A stretch of 64,000 nucleotides of DNA from Anaerococcus murdochii (GCF_019957155.1 NZ_JAIPME010000002.1:62001-126000), one strand, 5' to 3'; counted from the first letter of the stretch, positions 9,564-17,734 are shown. Made by a program: numbers and translations. Notes: a model not told the origin generated them from the sequence alone.

Positions 9564-11092
9564 TATACACTCCAATATTTATCGTCAAGTGACCTGTACC
9601 TCACAGCTTCCAAAAGATGTTTGCTTGTAATTTCCTCACTTGCCTCAAGGTCAGCAATGGTCCTTGCCATCTTTAGGATTTTGTTATAACTCCTTACAGA
9701 AAAGTTGTATTTATTAAAAGCCATCTGGCCGATTTTCTCTACTTCTGGACTTAATTTTATATATTTTTTCATCTGCCTAGTTGAAAGTAAGGCATTGGTC
9801 TTGATTTTTTCGTCCTTGTATCTTGCCGCTTGGATTTCTCTCGCCCTTACCACTTCGCTTTTCAGTTCCGCTGATGATTTTGACTTGGTATCGTCATTCA
9901 AATCGTCATATTTTACTGGTTTTATCTCTATGTGGATATCAATCCTGTCTAAAATTGGTGAAGAAATCTTGTTTAGATACCTTCTAATTTCATTTATCGA
10001 ACAAGTACATTCCTTAAGAGGATTGCCGTAATTGCCACATGGACAAGGGTTCATGGCCGCAATCAAAATAAAATCTGAAGGATATTTGACACTGGCCTGG
10101 GCACGGGCCACATTTATTTCCTTATTTTCAAGAGGCTCTCTCAAGGCCTCGATGACATTTTTTTGGTATTCTGGAAATTCATCCAAAAATAATACTCCCC
10201 TGTGGGCAAGGGTTATCTCACCAGGTTTTGGCACAGAATGCCCACCACCGATGAGGGCAACCTGGCTTGATGAGTGGTGTGGAGCCCTAAAAGGCCTTGC
10301 ACTTACCAAGTGGCCACTATCAAGAAGACCCATTATAGAATAAATTTTTGTTACTTCTACTCTTTCCTCAAAACTCATATCTGGGAGGATGGTTGGCAAG
10401 TGTTTGGCAGAAAAAGTCTTGCCAGATCCAGGAGGGCCCACCATTAGCAAATTATGGCCACCAGCCGCTGCAATTTGAAGGGCACGCTTGAGATTTTCCT
10501 GGCCCTTTAGGTCTTTGAAATCCAAATCATAAGAAATTTCTTCCTTCAAAAGGGCTGGATTTATCTTATAAAAATCCTTTTTCAAGTCCCCATTCAAAAA
10601 GGCAACAACATCGTTTAGTTTATTGAAGGGGTAGACCTCAATGTCGGAAATAATAGCACATTCTTCCTTGTTTTCTTCTGAAATGATAAATTTCCTAAAG
10701 CCTTGTTCACGCATGGAAATTACCATAGCAAGGGCACCTCTTATTGGCAAAATCCTTCCATCTAGGGAAAGTTCTCCCAAAAATATGTAGTCATCGTAGG
10801 CCCTATCTATAACCCCCATAGAGCTTAGAAGAGAAATTGCAATTGGCAAATCTAGCTGAGTGCCCTCTTTTTTTAGGTCGGCTGGAGAAAGATTGATAGT
10901 AATCCTTCCTGCAGGAAATTTATAGGATGAATTTACAAGGGCCACCCTCACCCTATCCTTAGATTCTTTTATAGATGAATCAGGTAGACCAACTATATTA
11001 AAGGCAGGCATCCCTGATGTGATATCGCTTTCAACTTCCACTAATTTGCCCTCAAGGCCAATTAGGGAGGTGGTATTAGTTTTAGAATACAT
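9563..11092 (-). CDS. comM: YifB/ComM family Mg-chelatase-like AAA+ ATPase
   Basis: ComM/YifB proteins are AAA+ hexameric helicases; in transformable bacteria ComM drives branch migration of incoming DNA. The 509 residues show the N-terminal ChlI-like domain (about 20-140), the Walker A motif GPPGSGKT at 219-226, a Walker B strand GVLFLDEFPEY, a CxCG...CxC insertion, and the C-terminal Mg-chelatase domain. A TATAAT box lies at 11115-11120 on the minus strand, about 23 nt before the start. The stop overlaps the pilB start by 1 nt. Linkage to a ComGA-like ATPase here, and dprA elsewhere in the window, suggests DNA uptake, but this is inference. Confidence 0.9.
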   Translation of the reverse strand: MYSKTNTTSLIGLEGKLVEVESDITSGMPAFNIVGLPDSSIKESKDRVRVALVNSSYKFPAGRITINLSPADLKKEGTQLDLPIAISLLSSMGVIDRAYDDYIFLGELSLDGRILPIRGALAMVISMREQGFRKFIISEENKEECAIISDIEVYPFNKLNDVVAFLNGDLKKDFYKINPALLKEEISYDLDFKDLKGQENLKRALQIAAAGGHNLLMVGPPGSGKTFSAKHLPTILPDMSFEERVEVTKIYSIMGLLDSGHLVSARPFRAPHHSSSQVALIGGGHSVPKPGEITLAHRGVLFLDEFPEYQKNVIEALREPLENKEINVARAQASVKYPSDFILIAAMNPCPCGNYGNPLKECTCSINEIRRYLNKISSPILDRIDIHIEIKPVKYDDLNDDTKSKSSAELKSEVVRAREIQAARYKDEKIKTNALLSTRQMKKYIKLSPEVEKIGQMAFNKYNFSVRSYNKILKMARTIADLEASEEITSKHLLEAVRYRSLDDKYWSV

Positions 11093-11147
11093 AAGTCCTC
11101 ACTTTCTTATAATAATTATAACATAAAATAAAAATTCTGGCTTTATG

Positions 11148-11180
11148 GGCAAAATAAAACTCCCACCGCTGGGGTGGGAG
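11148..11180 (-). terminator. Terminator of hpf
   Basis: On the minus strand CTCCCACC pairs with GGTGGGAG across a short loop and is followed by TTTTATTTT, about 48 nt downstream of the hpf stop. This is a strong rho-independent terminator. Confidence 0.85.
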
Positions 11181-11227
11181 AAAGGAGAAAAACACCTTGA
11201 ATAATATAAGGGTGTCGTATGTTAACT

Positions 11228-11767
11228 TTATCTGGTTGGAACAATTAGGCCGTAGTCGCCTTTTTTCCTCTTATATACAACCCTAACTTCCATGTCTTCT
11301 GCGTCTTGGAATACAAAGAAGTTGTGGTTTAACAATTCCATTTGTAGGATAGCCTCTTCTGCACTCATAGGTTTAACCGGAATAGTTTTTTCTCTGGCTA
11401 TCTTGATTTCTTCTTCTTTTTCATCAGCTTTTGCTTCAGAATCGAAGGCTTCAAACTTGATACTATCGCCAGTTTGTCTGTCTCTTTGGAGTCTGGTCTT
11501 ATGCTTTCTAATTTGTCTAACAAGAGCATCTATAACCCTGTCGATAGCATTCTCATAAGTTTCTTCGTAGGCTTCAGCCCTCAAGATTGTGCCACCATCT
11601 AAAAACATAGTAGCTTCAAGCTCGTAGCCTATGCCCTCCTTAGCAAACTTAAGGTCCATACTTTCTTCATCATGGAAATACTTATCTAACCTATCAAATT
11701 TCTTTTCAGATTCTCTTACAATGTCATCTGTCAATGTGAAATTTTTAGCTTTGATATTTAGTTTCAT
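11228..11767 (-). CDS. hpf: Ribosome hibernation promoting factor, long form
   Basis: Long HPF dimerises 70S ribosomes into 100S particles in stationary phase. The 179 residues have the two expected parts: the N-terminal S30AE/YfiA domain (about 1-100), an acidic-basic linker, and the C-terminal dimerisation domain (about 120-179) with KPMSAEEAILQMELL and a VVYKRKKGDYGLI end. AGGAGGG lies 5 nt before the ATG. A 17-nt perfect palindrome (11786-11802) lies in the upstream region, a candidate operator or leader hairpin. The gene is monocistronic between its terminator and the toxin-antitoxin locus. Confidence 0.95.
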   Translation of the reverse strand: MKLNIKAKNFTLTDDIVRESEKKFDRLDKYFHDEESMDLKFAKEGIGYELEATMFLDGGTILRAEAYEETYENAIDRVIDALVRQIRKHKTRLQRDRQTGDSIKFEAFDSEAKADEKEEEIKIAREKTIPVKPMSAEEAILQMELLNHNFFVFQDAEDMEVRVVYKRKKGDYGLIVPTR

Positions 11768-11785
11768 AATTCCCTCCTATATTTA

Positions 11786-11802
11786 GTTAGCAGGCTGCTA
11801 AC
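11786..11802. promoter_or_regulatory. Perfect 17-nt palindrome upstream of hpf
   Basis: GTTAGCAG and CTGCTAAC flank a single G about 19 nt before the hpf start codon. The size fits a repressor dimer site; as RNA it could form a 7-bp stem with a GGC loop. No regulator can be named. Confidence 0.5.
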
Positions 11803-11870
11803 TTTTATATTATTTATATACCCAAAAACCTTTTCCCTAATCTTAATTAATAAAAAATTTATTTCTATGA

Positions 11871-11876
11871 TATAAT
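11871..11876 (+). promoter_or_regulatory. -10 box of the Fst-like toxin RNA
   Basis: TATAAT lies 37 nt before the toxin ATG. A -35 match at 17 nt spacing is weak (AT-rich). The expected start near 11883 gives a leader with CCCC (11885-11888) able to pair with GGGG of the ribosome site (11899-11903), a fold that would hide the site as in the par toxin mRNA. Confidence 0.6.
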
Positions 11877-11905
11877 AAAATTATCCCCACATTAGAAAGG
11901 GGGTG

Positions 11906-11929
11906 ATGTCCCATGGGGAAAAACTTGTT
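11906..11929 (+). repeat. Direct repeat DR1 of the type I toxin-antitoxin locus
   Basis: This 24-nt stretch covers the ribosome site, ATG and first codons of the toxin. It matches 20 of 24 positions with 12059-12082 on the same strand. In par-type systems such repeats give the two convergent RNAs their complementary interaction sites. Confidence 0.8.
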
Positions 11930-12023
11930 AGATATAATTTTTATAATTGTATCAAGTTTTGTATTACCCTTGTTATCTAATATTCTTTTCGAATTATGGA
12001 AAGAAAAAAGAAACAAGGACTAA
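11913..12023 (+). CDS. Fst-like type I toxin peptide
   Basis: A 36-residue peptide with the layout of the Fst/Ldr-type membrane toxins: a short polar start (MGKN), one hydrophobic helix (about residues 5-27) containing a central Pro19, and a charged tail (WKEKRNKD). Fst-family toxins likewise end with an aromatic residue and a Lys/Arg/Asp tail after a single helix with a proline. A strong GGGGGTGATG ribosome site precedes the ATG. The ORF ends 2 nt before a bidirectional terminator, and a convergent promoter and repeated segment lie beyond it. In known systems overexpression damages the membrane or nucleoid; function here is inferred from architecture. It is too short for usual gene calling. 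Confidence 0.75.
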   Translation: MGKNLLDIIFIIVSSFVLPLLSNILFELWKEKRNKD

Positions 12024-12024
12024 T

Positions 12025-12057
12025 GAAAAAAGAGGAGCCTGGCCGCTCCTCTTTTTC
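12025..12057. terminator. Bidirectional terminator shared by toxin and antitoxin RNAs
   Basis: AGAGGAGC (12031-12038) and GCTCCTCT (12045-12052) form an 8-bp stem, with six A residues before it and a T run after it, so it can end transcription from both strands. This is the arrangement of the par locus, where toxin and antitoxin RNAs converge on one terminator. Confidence 0.85.
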
Positions 12058-12143
12058 AATGTCCCGATGGGAAATACTTGTTGTTTTGTATCACAAAGTT
12101 TGCGCTTTGCGGCTTTTTTGATGGATAAGAGGTGGCTTCTCTT
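12027..12143 (-). ncRNA. Predicted antitoxin RNA (RNA II-like)
   Basis: From the promoter at 12150-12178 a minus-strand transcript would start near 12143 and end at the shared terminator, about 117 nt. It contains the complement of repeat 12059-12082 and hence can pair with the toxin mRNA around its start codon (11906-11929), as well as through the shared terminator stem. A second short match (TTGTATCA in 11948-11955 and 12087-12094) lies in both. No ORF is seen in it. Confidence 0.65.
12059..12082 (+). repeat. Direct repeat DR2 of the type I toxin-antitoxin locus
   Basis: Second copy of the 24-nt segment at 11906-11929 (20/24 identical), located beyond the terminator inside the predicted antitoxin transcript. 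Same-strand repeats in convergent transcripts produce complementary RNAs. Confidence 0.8.
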
Positions 12144-12149
12144 AAGGTT

Positions 12150-12178
12150 ATTATATGACTATTTACAGATTTATTCAA
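12150..12178 (-). promoter_or_regulatory. Promoter of the predicted antitoxin RNA
   Basis: On the minus strand TTGAAT (12173-12178), exactly 17 nt, then TATAAT (12150-12155). This near-consensus sigma-A promoter points toward the toxin gene and has no downstream ORF, which supports a regulatory RNA. Confidence 0.8.
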
Positions 12179-12234
12179 GTTTATCCCTCAGCTCAAAAGG
12201 GTATAGTGATATTATTAATATATAAGGAGAAAAT

Positions 12235-14154
12235 ATGACTAAAATCAACGACTTATTTAACTATGAATTTCTATCCGGAATATTAGTTTCTAAAGATGAC
12301 AATAAAATTGCCTACAAAAAGACCCAGGCAAATCTAAAAGACAATAAATACGACACAGACCTTTATATTTACCAAAAAAATCTCGGCAAATCTTATAGGA
12401 TTACAGACAAAAAAACAGCCAGCCTTTATACCTTTGACGGTGAATCTAACTTGATTTATAAGTATGACTCTGACGATTCTTTTGATTATTTTTATAAAAA
12501 TAACGGCCACGGCCTAGGTGATTTAGCCTTTAAACTTGATAAGGACATTAAATCTATCAAATACCTAAAAGGTGATATTTACCTAATCTCAGCAAGTCTA
12601 AAGAAAACCGAAGAAGAGAAAAAGAACGAAAAAGAAAATGAGGCCTATGAAGAAGTCACCACCCTTCCTTTTTGGCTAAATGGCGCTGGCTTCCTCAAGG
12701 AAGAAACAATTTATTATTACCTTTACGATTTAAAGGCTGACAAGCTTACAGAAATCCTAAAATCAGACAAGGACAATGAAGTCCATGGCCTAGATATTAA
12801 CGAAACTCTAGATAAAATTGCCTATGTAAAGGGCCATTCTGACTCAAATGGCGTTATGGAATTTCTAGAATCTATAATTCTAAAAGACATAAAGACAGGA
12901 GAAGAAAAAGTACTTCTAGAAAAAGCTTATTCAATCTACACCCTTAATTTCATCGAAGATAGGATAATTTTTGTTGGCACAGACATGAAAAAAGGCGGGA
13001 TCAACGAGGACGCTTTTATTTACCAAGTTGACTTTGATGGCAATGTAAAAATGGTAAATGACTCTGATTTTGACAAGTCCTTTGGTAATTCAATCGGAAC
13101 AGATGCTAGGGCTGAAGGAAACAGGACCTTCCAAGTCCACGATAAGAGACTATATTTTCTAGTGACAGAATTTGAAGAATCCAAGCTTTACTCAATCAAC
13201 CTTAAGGGGGATTTAAGACTTGAAATTTCTGGCTGTGTGGAAGATTTCTTTGTAACAGATGCGGACATCTATTACCTAGAAATGGGTAGAGACCACCTTT
13301 CTGAACTTAAAAACAAATCACAAGATAAAAGCTTAATTGCTAACAAAATCGGAAATGTCCTCCCTATTGAGGAATTTAATTTCCATTCAAATGGTGACGA
13401 CCTAAGGGGCTATGTTCTTTTACCAAAAGATTTCGACCCAGACAAAAAATACCCAACAATCCTTTCTGTTCATGGTGGCCCAAAGACAGAGCTCTCTGAC
13501 ATCTTCCACCACGAGCACCAAATGCTTGCATCAGATGGTTATATAATTATTTATACAAATCCACACGGATCAAGCGGAAGAGGTGTGAAATATTCTGACA
13601 TCAGGGGCTCCTATGGGGAGATTGACTTTGATGATTTGATGAATTTTGTAGACGAAGCTATCAAAAAATATCCACAAATTGATGCCGACAAGATGGGAGT
13701 CTATGGCGGATCCTACGGTGGTTTTATGACAAATTGGACAATCGGCCACACTGACAGATTTAAGGCAGCTGTAAGCCAAAGGTCAATTTCAAATTGGACA
13801 AGTTTTTACGGTGTATCTGACATTGGCTACTACTTTGCAACAGACCAAACTGCGGCAGATCCTTGGGAAAGCCTAGATAAAATGTGGGACCAATCCCCAA
13901 TTAAATATGCCAACAAGGCCAAAACCCCTACCCTCTTCATCCACGCAGACTGTGACTACCGCTGCCCACTAGAACAGGGTATCCAAATGTATAACAAACT
14001 AAAACTAAACGGAGTTGACACAAGAATGGTAATATTCCATGGAGAAAACCACGAACTATCAAGATCGGGCAAGCCAAAAGCTAGGATAAAAAGGCTAACC
14101 GAGATCAAAAATTGGTTTGATAAATATCTAAAAAATGAAAATAAAGAAGCATAA
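12235..14154 (+). CDS. S9 family prolyl oligopeptidase-type peptidase
   Basis: A cytoplasmic alpha/beta-hydrolase peptidase of the acylaminoacyl-peptidase/dipeptidyl-peptidase group that trims short peptides. The N-terminal ~370 residues form a beta-propeller, and the C-terminal ~250 the catalytic domain. The triad is visible as Ser493 (GGSYGG), Asp574 (HADCDYRCP) and His606 (GENHELS). At 639 residues it is typical. AAGGAG precedes the ATG. A TATAGT box (12202-12207) with a weak -35 may be its promoter. It starts a three-gene operon: its last 20 bp overlap the YihY gene. Confidence 0.93.
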   Translation: MTKINDLFNYEFLSGILVSKDDNKIAYKKTQANLKDNKYDTDLYIYQKNLGKSYRITDKKTASLYTFDGESNLIYKYDSDDSFDYFYKNNGHGLGDLAFKLDKDIKSIKYLKGDIYLISASLKKTEEEKKNEKENEAYEEVTTLPFWLNGAGFLKEETIYYYLYDLKADKLTEILKSDKDNEVHGLDINETLDKIAYVKGHSDSNGVMEFLESIILKDIKTGEEKVLLEKAYSIYTLNFIEDRIIFVGTDMKKGGINEDAFIYQVDFDGNVKMVNDSDFDKSFGNSIGTDARAEGNRTFQVHDKRLYFLVTEFEESKLYSINLKGDLRLEISGCVEDFFVTDADIYYLEMGRDHLSELKNKSQDKSLIANKIGNVLPIEEFNFHSNGDDLRGYVLLPKDFDPDKKYPTILSVHGGPKTELSDIFHHEHQMLASDGYIIIYTNPHGSSGRGVKYSDIRGSYGEIDFDDLMNFVDEAIKKYPQIDADKMGVYGGSYGGFMTNWTIGHTDRFKAAVSQRSISNWTSFYGVSDIGYYFATDQTAADPWESLDKMWDQSPIKYANKAKTPTLFIHADCDYRCPLEQGIQMYNKLKLNGVDTRMVIFHGENHELSRSGKPKARIKRLTEIKNWFDKYLKNENKEA

Positions 14155-15112
14155 ATTTAAGGATTTTCTAAAAAATTTCATAAATAGGCTAAAAACCCAG
14201 GACATAATGACCTATTCATCTGCCCTATCTTTCTACTTTCTCCAGGCCTCAATCCCTTTAATGATGGTCCTGGTGTCTGTAGTATCAAGAGTTCTAAAAG
14301 GCAATGAAACCATTATTTATGAGTTTTTAAACCTAGTGCCAAAGACAACTGCAAATTTAATAATCAAGGCCCTAGACATCATGTTTGCCTCGAGCCAATC
14401 TGCAACTGTCACAACAGTCACAATCCTCTTTGCCCTCTGGTCTGCGACAAGTGGTGTAGATAAGCTAATTGCAGCTATAAACCACGCCTACGGCCTAGGT
14501 CACCAATCTAAGGCCATCAAGCAAAGATTGATGAGTATCGTCTACACCATTATCTTTATAGTTTTTATCATGTTTTTGCTAATTTTTCAGATTTATGGAC
14601 CGACCATCCTAAAAATCCTAGATAGCAAAATCCTTGATATAACAGGGAAATTTTTGGGGAAAAATTTGGAATACATCGTCGACTTCATATCTTCTCCAAT
14701 CTTTACCATCCTAACTACAGCCATACCGCTTCTTATAATGTCAGCAGCCCTGGGCATCTTTTATAAGTATGCCCCAGGCAATTCGGCAAATAGGATTCCT
14801 TTCAAACAGGCCCTCACAGGTGGGATTTTCACAACCTTTACCATCTATGTGACAAGTTTTGTTTATTCATATTTTATAAACAACTTCTCAAACAAATCCC
14901 TAATTTACGGTGCCCTTGCCGGTATCCTTGCCCTTTTCATCTGGCTTTTGATAGTCTCATCCCTACTAATAATAGGAGCTGAAGTCATAGCCGCCTTTAG
15001 AGAAGGCTATAGGGATGAGTATTTTGACAAGGATATTAAGCCTGATAATAATGGTGAAAATCCTATGAATAAAATCGTTTCAAAAATAAAAGGAAAAATA
15101 AATGAAAAGTGA
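14135..15112 (+). CDS. YihY/BrkB family inner-membrane protein
   Basis: A 325-residue polytopic membrane protein with about six hydrophobic helices and the YihY core: the YSSALSFYFLQASIP segment near residue 28, a SATSGVDKLIAAINHAY region near 115, and a PGNSANRIPFKQALTGG loop near 230. The family was once annotated as ribonuclease BN, which is incorrect; transport is suspected but unproven. It overlaps the end of the S9 peptidase gene by 20 bp and the cyclo-ligase gene by 11 bp, so the three are probably cotranslated. The C-terminal tail is charged and cytoplasmic. Confidence 0.88.
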   Translation: MKIKKHKFKDFLKNFINRLKTQDIMTYSSALSFYFLQASIPLMMVLVSVVSRVLKGNETIIYEFLNLVPKTTANLIIKALDIMFASSQSATVTTVTILFALWSATSGVDKLIAAINHAYGLGHQSKAIKQRLMSIVYTIIFIVFIMFLLIFQIYGPTILKILDSKILDITGKFLGKNLEYIVDFISSPIFTILTTAIPLLIMSAALGIFYKYAPGNSANRIPFKQALTGGIFTTFTIYVTSFVYSYFINNFSNKSLIYGALAGILALFIWLLIVSSLLIIGAEVIAAFREGYRDEYFDKDIKPDNNGENPMNKIVSKIKGKINEK

Positions 15113-15635
15113 ATTTAGGAGATTTTTCCTAAATCTCAGACGAGAAATGGACCAATCTCTAATAAAAGAAAAATCAGGAAAAATCATAGAAAACTTATTA
15201 ACAAGTGATTTTTACAAAAATTCCCAAAATATCTTTGTCTATGTATCAAAAAATATGGAAGTTGAAACTCATGATTTTATAAAAAAAGCAATGGCTGATG
15301 GGAAAAAAATCTATGTGCCAAAAATCATAGACCATAAAATGATTGCTGCAAAATTAGATGACATTTCAGACCTAGAGGCTGGAGCCTTTGATATTCCAAC
15401 ATCTAATAGCCTTGAATTTATAAAAGATCCCGACCTTACCATCTGCCCAGGACTCACTTTTGATGATGAGAAAAATAGACTGGGCTATGGTGGTGGATTT
15501 TATGATAAATTCTTAGTAGAAAATGAAACCACAAAAATCGGTCTTATGATTTCAGATTTTAGGTCAATAAAAATTCCTGCCGATCCTTGGGATATAAAAA
15601 TGGACTTTATTATCACAGAATATAAAATATTTTAA
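15102..15635 (+). CDS. 5-formyltetrahydrofolate cyclo-ligase
   Basis: This enzyme converts 5-formyl-THF to 5,10-methenyl-THF with ATP, recovering stored folate for one-carbon metabolism. The 177 residues include the N-terminal basic segment, and the ATP/folate signature LGYGGGFYDKFL near residue 127. The family's usual length is 180-200. It is the third gene of the operon with the S9 peptidase and YihY, with an 11-bp overlap. Downstream the next transcript starts at its own promoter (15697), and that gene also encodes a folate-linked methyltransferase, so two adjacent transcripts serve one-carbon metabolism. No clear terminator is seen between them. Confidence 0.92.
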   Translation: MKSEFRRFFLNLRREMDQSLIKEKSGKIIENLLTSDFYKNSQNIFVYVSKNMEVETHDFIKKAMADGKKIYVPKIIDHKMIAAKLDDISDLEAGAFDIPTSNSLEFIKDPDLTICPGLTFDDEKNRLGYGGGFYDKFLVENETTKIGLMISDFRSIKIPADPWDIKMDFIITEYKIF

Positions 15636-15696
15636 GTTTTAATCCTTATTTTATAGCCATTTATGCAGAAATTTACGAATAATTATTAAAAATTAT

Positions 15697-15725
15697 TTGA
15701 CAGGAAAATTTTTCCTGTGTATAAT
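15697..15725 (+). promoter_or_regulatory. Consensus promoter of the Met T-box transcript
   Basis: TTGACA (15697-15702), a 17-nt spacer and TATAAT (15720-15725) make a perfect sigma-A promoter. Transcription would start near 15732, at the foot of the T-box leader. Confidence 0.9.
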
Positions 15726-15731
15726 CGAACT

Positions 15732-15990
15732 ATAGAAAATAAACTATGAGAAGAAAAGTAGATTTAATCGACCTACTCAGAGAAGCTATGTTTGGTGAAA
15801 ATAGCCTAGTGAGATTAGATTGAAAATGGCCTTTGAGTTTCTTATCCGATATTTAAGATAAGACGGGATCGCCCGTTACAGCGATAGGGTATGTTGGTAC
15901 CCGATGAGTTATTAATTGTGAAATTAATTTGAAATTAAGGTGGTAACACGTGGCAAAGCCTCGTCCTTTATAGGACGGGGCTTTTTTTAT
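15732..15990 (+). promoter_or_regulatory. T-box riboswitch, methionine (AUG) specifier
   Basis: The leader has the T-box parts in order: a stem I with AGAGAA and a distal hairpin (GCTAT...ATAGC), then a specifier region in which GAAA is followed by ATG (15826-15828), one purine, and the conserved TTTGAG. The T-box sequence AAGGTGGTAACACG lies at 15937-15950. The following hairpin (15957-15981) with seven T residues is the terminator. Uncharged tRNA-Met would stabilise the antiterminator and let the downstream methyltransferase be expressed. AUG specificity agrees with the gene's methionine role. Confidence 0.93.
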
Positions 15991-16069
15991 ACTTTACTAC
16001 ATAGAATATTTTCTAAGGCGCCTAATGTTAGAATGTTGAAAAAATTAGAAAAATATAATAGGTATAAAA

Positions 16070-17224
16070 ATGACAGAAAGATTTTTAACAGTTGGATCAT
16101 TACTTAGAAACGAAGAATTATTAAAATACAAAAGAGAAATTGAAAAAAGAGACGATATTGTCTATCCATTTTACGACGACTTTGCTGGCTACAAAGAATG
16201 CGAAGATAAGGCAGTAGCAGATGTGGTTGAAAGACAAATCGCAGCCGGTCTTCCAGAAATTACAGACGGAGAATATTCAAAATCCCTCTGGCACCTCGAC
16301 TTTGTTTGGGGACTAGCAGGGGTAGAAAGATATATCAGAGAAAGCGGATATTTCTTTGAAGACAAAGATTGTTGTGGCAAATTTGAGACCAGACGTGATA
16401 TAGGACTAAGACTTGTAGACAGACTTTCAGGCAAGAACCACCCATTCATAGACCATTTCAAAAGACTTAAAAAACTTGTAAATGGCAGGGCAGCCATCAA
16501 ACAATGCATCCCTTCCCCATCCCATATTTTTGGTGAAATCATTAGTTTTGGTTTCCTAGAAGATTCTTACTACAAAAACGAAGCCGACTTTGAAAAAGAC
16601 CTAATCCGTTCTTATAAGGAATTTTTAGACGATTTTAAAAATGCTGGTGGGGAAATAATCCAATTTGACGATTGCCTATGGGAACAATTTGCAGACGAAG
16701 GTGATAGCAGCCAATTTGATGGCCAAGCCAGGGATAATAAAAACCTTGCCCTAGCTGAAAAATATATAGCCATCAACAACGAAGTCATCGACTACGGTCA
16801 TGACCTAGGCCTAAAAGTCTACACACACAACTGCAGGGGCAACTACGCATCCCGTCACTTTGGAGCAGGCACCTACGACTCAATCGCTGATCTTTTCCTA
16901 GAAAAACAGCACTACGACAGGTTCTACCTAGAATGGGACGACGAAAGAGCAGGATCCCTAAATTCATTAAAAGCCTTTGAGAAAAACAAAGACGCAGAAA
17001 TCGTCCTAGGCTTCTTATCATCAAAAACTCCTGACCTAGATGATGAGAAAAGAGCCCTAGAATTATTAGACCAAGCAAGCAAAATCATAGACAAAGACAG
17101 ACTCTACCTCTCCCACCAATGTGGCTTTGCCTCATGCGACAACGGAAACGAACTAAGCCAAGACCAGCAATGGACCAAAATCACCCAAGGCCAAAAAATT
17201 GCAGAGAAATTCTGGAATAATTAA
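16070..17224 (+). CDS. MetE-like cobalamin-independent methionine synthase family protein (YxjG type)
   Basis: A 384-residue protein equivalent to the C-terminal catalytic half of MetE, as in the YxjG/YxjH family, which transfers a methyl group to homocysteine or a related thiol. Probable zinc ligands are His253 and Cys255 (THNC), Glu288 (YLEWDD) and Cys351 (SHQC), spaced as in MetE. The N-terminal MetE half is missing, so the methyl donor may not be polyglutamylated methyl-THF. It is controlled by the Met T-box directly upstream and ends at its own terminator. The substrate pair is not determinable here. Confidence 0.9.
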   Translation: MTERFLTVGSLLRNEELLKYKREIEKRDDIVYPFYDDFAGYKECEDKAVADVVERQIAAGLPEITDGEYSKSLWHLDFVWGLAGVERYIRESGYFFEDKDCCGKFETRRDIGLRLVDRLSGKNHPFIDHFKRLKKLVNGRAAIKQCIPSPSHIFGEIISFGFLEDSYYKNEADFEKDLIRSYKEFLDDFKNAGGEIIQFDDCLWEQFADEGDSSQFDGQARDNKNLALAEKYIAINNEVIDYGHDLGLKVYTHNCRGNYASRHFGAGTYDSIADLFLEKQHYDRFYLEWDDERAGSLNSLKAFEKNKDAEIVLGFLSSKTPDLDDEKRALELLDQASKIIDKDRLYLSHQCGFASCDNGNELSQDQQWTKITQGQKIAEKFWNN

Positions 17225-17251
17225 AAAAACAAATCTCTCCTAGTATATAGA

Positions 17252-17279
17252 AAAAGCACCCCAAAAAAGGGTGCTTTTA
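17252..17279 (+). terminator. Terminator of the MetE-like gene
   Basis: GCACCC and GGGTGC form a 6-bp stem extended by AAAA/TTTT, 30 nt after the stop codon. Confidence 0.8.
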
Positions 17280-17348
17280 TTGTGGGGAATTAATTTATTA
17301 AGAATTTGTGATTAAATGTAAGGAGTTAAGTACATTTCAAACTCCCAC

Positions 17349-17552
17349 CCCTCTTCTCGAGCGAGCGCAGTGAGTCGAGAGATCTCTTGCCACATTCATA
17401 AAACCAATATGGTATAGGTGTCAAGGTAATTTAAAAATCAAGAACATTTTTACAAACAAAAATTCAAGTCCACTACCAGAGCCAGTCCTTGCTTGGTCCA
17501 GAGACTTCTGTCTCCCAGAGCCGACGGGCTTGTCTACGGTCGAAGCGAGGGT
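17349..17552. repeat. ORF-less palindromic element (A1-C1)
   Basis: This is an intergenic element without a gene. It opens with a type A end (17349-17425: CTCTTCTCGAGC...GTCGAGAGA, then a segment ending GGTATAGGTGTCAAGG) and closes with a type C end (17474-17551: CCAGAGCCAGTCC, TTGGTCCAGAGA, a hairpin insert with GCCGACGGGC, CGAAGCGAGGG). Both outer tips read CCCTC- or CCCTCG-like inward on opposite strands, so the unit has imperfect inverted ends like a MITE. Compared with 17643-18187 it lacks the GIY-YIG ORF. Confidence 0.7.
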
Positions 17553-17734
17553 GTAGATTTGTTCCAAACCTCAATGAATCTAGATAATTTTATTATAAAG
17601 ATTAATGTAAAACTTTAGAAAAAATGTTGGGACTTACGTCCCCCCCTCGTCTCGAGCTAAGTCGAGAGACCTCTTGCCATTTTTATAAAACCAATATATG
17701 GTAAAGGTGTCAAGTATATCGACAAATCAAGTCC

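Noticed and set aside
11947..12225. 92-codon plus-strand frame overlapping the Fst-like toxin
   Set aside because: It starts inside the toxin ORF in another frame, has no ribosome site and runs through the terminator and antitoxin promoter.
15732..15990. SAM (S-box) riboswitch in front of the MetE-like gene
   Set aside because: The sequence has the T-box core, specifier loop and antiterminator layout, and I see no S-box kink-turn or SAM pocket elements.
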